Part shown: positions 60,241 to 64,000 of the stretch, one piece after another
Layout of the letters: each line of letters opens with the position of its first letter
Numbering within the stretch: the first letter of the stretch is position 1
NCBI RefSeq assembly: GCF_021347895.1
Contig: NC_067116.1
Span: forward strand, 39,513,677 to 39,577,676
Direction: 5' to 3'
Origin: Acanthochromis polyacanthus
Lineage: Eukaryota; Chordata; Actinopteri; Pomacentridae
DNA: 64,000 nt
Made by a program: the position numbers and the translations under genes
The notes under the pieces: model-generated
Databases searched by the model: none
Told to the model about the DNA's origin: nothing
Seen by the model: the letters and a program-made list of their open reading frames with translations, nothing else

Positions 60241-63200
60241 CTGCACAAAGAACAAAAAAAACATTATTAATTGAAATTTTCACAGGAAACACATTAAACT
60301 TCTTAATTCAGGTAACATCTAACAAGTCTCGAAATTACTGCTCATGTATAGACTCTAAACTGTTCAATAACACAAATCAGTGCTACTATATTAAGTTTTA
60401 AGTGCTGCAATATCAATCTGTGAGGTAAATTCACTATAATTTGTGAACTGAGCCTCCACTTCCCTTCCTCTTTTCTTAGCTATCGGAAAGAACATCAAGC
60501 ACTTGGGAAAATATCTAACTGCGAGTTTCTACAGTTTCATTAGTGATGTAATTTTCAAAAGTCTAGCCTCAGTTCATGACTGTTGTAACTGATGTTCATT
60601 TTTTCCTCCCCGCTGACACACAAATTATACATTGTGATATTAATACATGAAAAGTATATTGAAAACTTAACAACGCTGTTACTCTAGCCAAGTTAAATCT
60701 CTATTCTTGCTGTTGTTCTCGCTGATGAAACTGAAAACCTACAATGCATGATCAGGACATTCAGTTTCCCTCCGAATCAAAAACAGATAACTTGTCTGAC
60801 AAATGCAAGGAGGCAGAAAAACAGAAAGTACTCTGTGAGTGTGTGTGTTCTACAGTCAACCAGTCACCCAGAAGTTGGCACTCACACTGACATTTTTCAA
60901 ATATCTTCAGACACAAAGGCCCCCAAATTAGGCTCACATAAGTCCAGTCATTGTGTGAGGGTAAAATGCAGTCAATGTGACAAAATTGTTTGCTTATGGC
61001 AACGTGTCCCACATCAATGCTGAATATTTAGGTTTTGGACTATTAGTTGGACAAAACAACCCATTAGATGATCTCACCTTAGACTTAATGCACATTTTCC
61101 TCATGTGATATTTACTGGGTTAAAAGATTAATGGAAGTAATCAACAATGGAAAGGAGTTAATTGCAGTTCGGGCTGGGTAATTTAACAGATAAACCAGTT
61201 TATTCAACATAAAGACTTAATAAACCTAATTTTACTTATGACAATATGTTTGATACATCAGTTCTTTCAGAGGGGCTGTCACCCTACCCAGAATGCACTG
61301 CAGGTGCCATAACATACCTATAATTTTAACAACAAATTATAATACCCAATAGCTGTCAGTTAGCAAGAGCTCATAATCTGTCAATTCATTTTAGGTTTCA
61401 AGCACACATGCTCATAAAAATACCTTGATTGGACATTATACAAATTAGGTTGGTAAATTTATCAACACTATTATGTCCACAAAATTCATAAAAACTATAT
61501 TTGCAACTTCAAAAATGTCATTTAAATCAGTAAAGTTTAAATTGTATTGTAATTAAACACATTTTTTAATTATTAAATTAGTAATGTTTGAGATAAAATA
61601 GTTGTAAAGTAACTGTCCTTGTTCAGTCTACAAAAACCGTGACCAAAAGCAATGAAGCAACAAGATTCACACATGAAGTATAAGCAGAATCCACTCTTTT
61701 TTATAATATGGATGGTAAATCTGCGTGCGACATATTTGATGCAATAATATTAGAACTGGCAGAGGAATGGACTCCTTCAAGTTCTACCCATTTCCAATAT
61801 ACAGGAAACAAGAGCTGAATGGGATTTCCACTTTTCAGTTGTAATCAGCTGCTTCAGTATCAGATCCACCTGGGTGTCAGTTTTAGGTATCGGTTTATCA
61901 TTTGATGTTTTTCTTATACTCCACATTAAGTTTCAGTTTCACCTCTTCAAACGTAGCAAACAGCAGCATTTTGATTCCGCTAAATGACAGACTTTACAGA
62001 AAGGAGAGTGAAACAGAATCCATTTCAAAAACAGTCAGAGTAAAGTTTGAGTCCAGTCTGACAGTGATTCATTTCTGTGTAACTCAACCACCATCGCTGT
62101 AGAGCTCCATGTTGTACACCGACTTCAAGTTATAACTATTACAAAGTGAGACACATGTTCTGATGCCAATGCCAACAAAACAGCAAGTAACATACAGGAA
62201 ACATGGAAAGCATCAAGTCAAAACAATCCGTCTATGCAAACCTAAACCATTCCCCCAAGAGCTTTGGTGGCACCAGATGATTCTCTTTTAGTCTGTCAAA
62301 CTCATAATGCTGAATGGAATTTTGAATAACATTTTCTATACTGATGGTATCAATAGCGTGACAAAATGCAAACTATGACAGGAATATACTCATTCCTCAT
62401 AATACTCATTGCATTAGTGTATGTTTGAGGGTGGGGGGGGTGGGTGGGTCTGGTTATCGTGTTACAGTGTGCCTGTGTGTTTTTTTGTGTGTTTTTTTGT
62501 GTTATATCTTTGGGTTTGGGGAAGACGGGTTAGCGGGTGGAGTGGGTGGAGTGGGACTGTTTTTAATCTGTGAAGCACTTTGTGTTGCAACTCTGTTTGT
62601 ATGAAAAGTGCTATATAAATAAATAAAGTTTAAGTTTAAGAATAATTCTGGCATTGTATATTTCCTAAACATCTGAAAGTTACTTTTGTCATTTCCTGGC
62701 ACTGCTACAGTGGATAAAATGTAATCAAATGAAAAAGCTAACGGTTCAAGGGAAGCCAAGTTTATTAAAGACACAACATGTTTTGTATTCTTGCCTGATG
62801 CTGACCCAGAGATACGGAACATACACATAAACACTGGTGAGCTTCTGTTCTCTGTAAGCTACACTTCTTTTACTGAGAGTAAAAATGAGTAATTGGTGTA
62901 ACTACATCCAACCAATACAAGCTGGAATTTCAACAGTTAGGTATGTATAATACATAGAACAGATTTGGATTGTGGAAATGTCGAGAACACGCATAGATTT
63001 TAATCTGAAGACCCTAAAACAGACCTTCAAAATCCCCTCCAGACATATCACAAGATATATTAAAGTACTGTGCTTTGATTAATAATTCATCTTTTTCCAG
63101 TTAGAACATCTTAACATTTAATCTATGCCCACTTCCTCAGTCGAAAATGTCTGATATCTATTACATGAAAACCATTTTCACTTCAAAAGTTAAAGGCATT

Positions 63201-63376
63201 AGAGGAGATTTAATTTCCTACGACTTTGAACGTAGCATGCGCACATACAACCTCTCCCTCACCCCCCTCTAACCTCCCCCCTCTTAACATTTACGAAGAA
63301 ACGCCCCCCTCCAGAAACTTGCGTAGCACTCGTGAAGTTGCCTACAGCCGCAGTATAATACAATAATACATTTTAC
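60241..63376. other. ell intron 1 (partial), no gene seen
   Basis: I looked for the first ell exon (a YGLSCG...KVTVFHVKLTDSA-like product) on the minus strand and did not find it. The stretch contains a retroposon tail near 62567-62640 and GT/GGGT low-complexity sequence at about 62430-62520. Otherwise I see nothing. Confidence 0.5.
62567..62640 (+). repeat. Retroposon 3' tail
   Basis: The sequence GAAGCACTTTGTGTTGCAAC followed by AAAAGTGCTATATAAATAAA and a short GTTTAA-like tail is a common 3' end of fish LINE/SINE elements. No body is recognisable upstream. Confidence 0.6.
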
Positions 63377-63578
63377 CTGTCCAGAAGGAATTTAGCAACC
63401 AAGGCATCTGTCTTTAGGTCCATTTGTTGCTTGAGCTGACGCCATCGCCCAAATGGCTCGCCAATAATCACTTTTGTTTTTGCATTCTCGCGATCCAGTT
63501 GTCTTTTATTTTCTCTGACCTCAAAAAAAAAAATGCCTTTCTTTTACAGCTGGGTCCCCCTGGATCTTTATCTGCCAT
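63377..63578 (-). pseudogene. Frameshifted exon of an unassigned fish protein family
   Basis: Starting at ATG 63578 the minus strand encodes MADKDPGGPSCKRKAFF. After a run of 11 T the sensible frame shifts by one base and continues ENKRQLDRENAKTKV, then IIGEPFGRWRQLKQQMDL, then KTDALVAKFLLD, to a good splice donor (AG/GTAAAA) at 63377. The pattern GxxFxRWRxLKxxxxLKTDAxVAxFLLDR is one I associate with first exons of many uncharacterised fish genes. Its phase (2) does not fit ell exon 2 (phase 0), so it is not the missing ell exon. It is either a dead copy or a gene misread by a homopolymer error. Confidence 0.5.
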
Positions 63579-64000
63579 TATGTAAAAAAAGATGAGCAAA
63601 ACAAGTCGCCAGCTAACTACGAAGCTATACCAAAGCAACACATACACAAAACACATAAGTCCAAGGCGTACGTAATCTACGCAATTAGGCCTGAGCCGGA
63701 AGATTTTTGATTGACAGGAAAGGGAGCAAAGCAAACGCCTCGTTCCGAGCGCGTTGATTGGCTGATGTTTTTCAGGTCCTGCCATGTCCACAGTTATTTT
63801 TTTTAAATTTTTTATTCTTTTAGAGACCATACATACAAGTCCACTAAAGGTCAGTATATTCATTTTATGTGAATCAGACAAATTAAACAACAAAAACATC
63901 CTCCATAATGCCTTTAAAAACTGCATCCCATATATAACTGAAAATCGATTCTCAAATGTATGGACACGTTTCCTCATCACATTTCAGTAAGTCTGTCCAC
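63579..64000. other. Window edge, no gene assigned
   Basis: Sequence upstream of the frameshifted exon. It could hold that gene's 5' UTR or promoter (GC-rich around 63660-63780), but nothing specific can be supported. Confidence 0.4.

Noticed and set aside
63377..63578. Candidate first exon of ell
   Set aside because: It ends in phase 2 while ell exon 2 begins in phase 0, and its product has no resemblance to the ELL N-terminus.

Overview
The window looks like chromosomal DNA of a teleost fish. It holds two large, intron-rich genes with vertebrate splice junctions, both on the minus strand and in tandem. They are separated and interrupted by repeats of types common in fish genomes: Tc1/mariner and pogo relatives, TTAA-ended miniature elements, a THAP-domain DNA transposon, LINE 3' ends and microsatellites. 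There is no prokaryotic or plasmid signature. The species cannot be named from the sequence alone.

Layout. About 1-4540 is repeat-rich intergenic DNA: a nested THAP transposon, a TTAA-ended MITE and a pair of inverted 82-bp Tc1-like MITEs. About 4540-9334 has no gene and probably includes the dot1l 3' UTR. Positions 9335-31356 (minus) carry a complete dot1l, the histone H3K79 methyltransferase. I could trace 28 coding exons that join in phase to 1615 codons plus stop. Its introns contain a second copy of the nested-transposon unit, a pogo-like remnant and a dispersed repeat. About 31357-31800 is the CpG-rich dot1l promoter. About 31800-37420 is intergenic, with a 20-bp-period AT-rich minisatellite and a decayed DDE transposase. 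About 37420-40475 is probably the ell 3' UTR. Positions 40476-60240 (minus) carry ell, the RNA polymerase II elongation factor, traced as 11 exons (595 residues) that lack only the first coding exon. That exon is not in the window, so it must lie beyond position 64000. Near the right edge a short exon of an unassigned fish gene family (63377-63578, minus) carries a homopolymer frameshift inside ell intron 1.

How the genes relate. DOT1L methylates H3K79 in transcribed chromatin and binds AF9/ENL-type proteins. ELL is a subunit of the super elongation complex, which also contains AF9/ENL. Two proteins that meet on the same YEATS-domain partners are therefore encoded next to each other in the same orientation, about 9 kb apart. 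No operon-like arrangement is implied. The most unusual features are transposon insertions very close to splice sites of both genes, a dot1l last intron whose retention would give a shorter C-terminus, and several internally deleted or nested elements.
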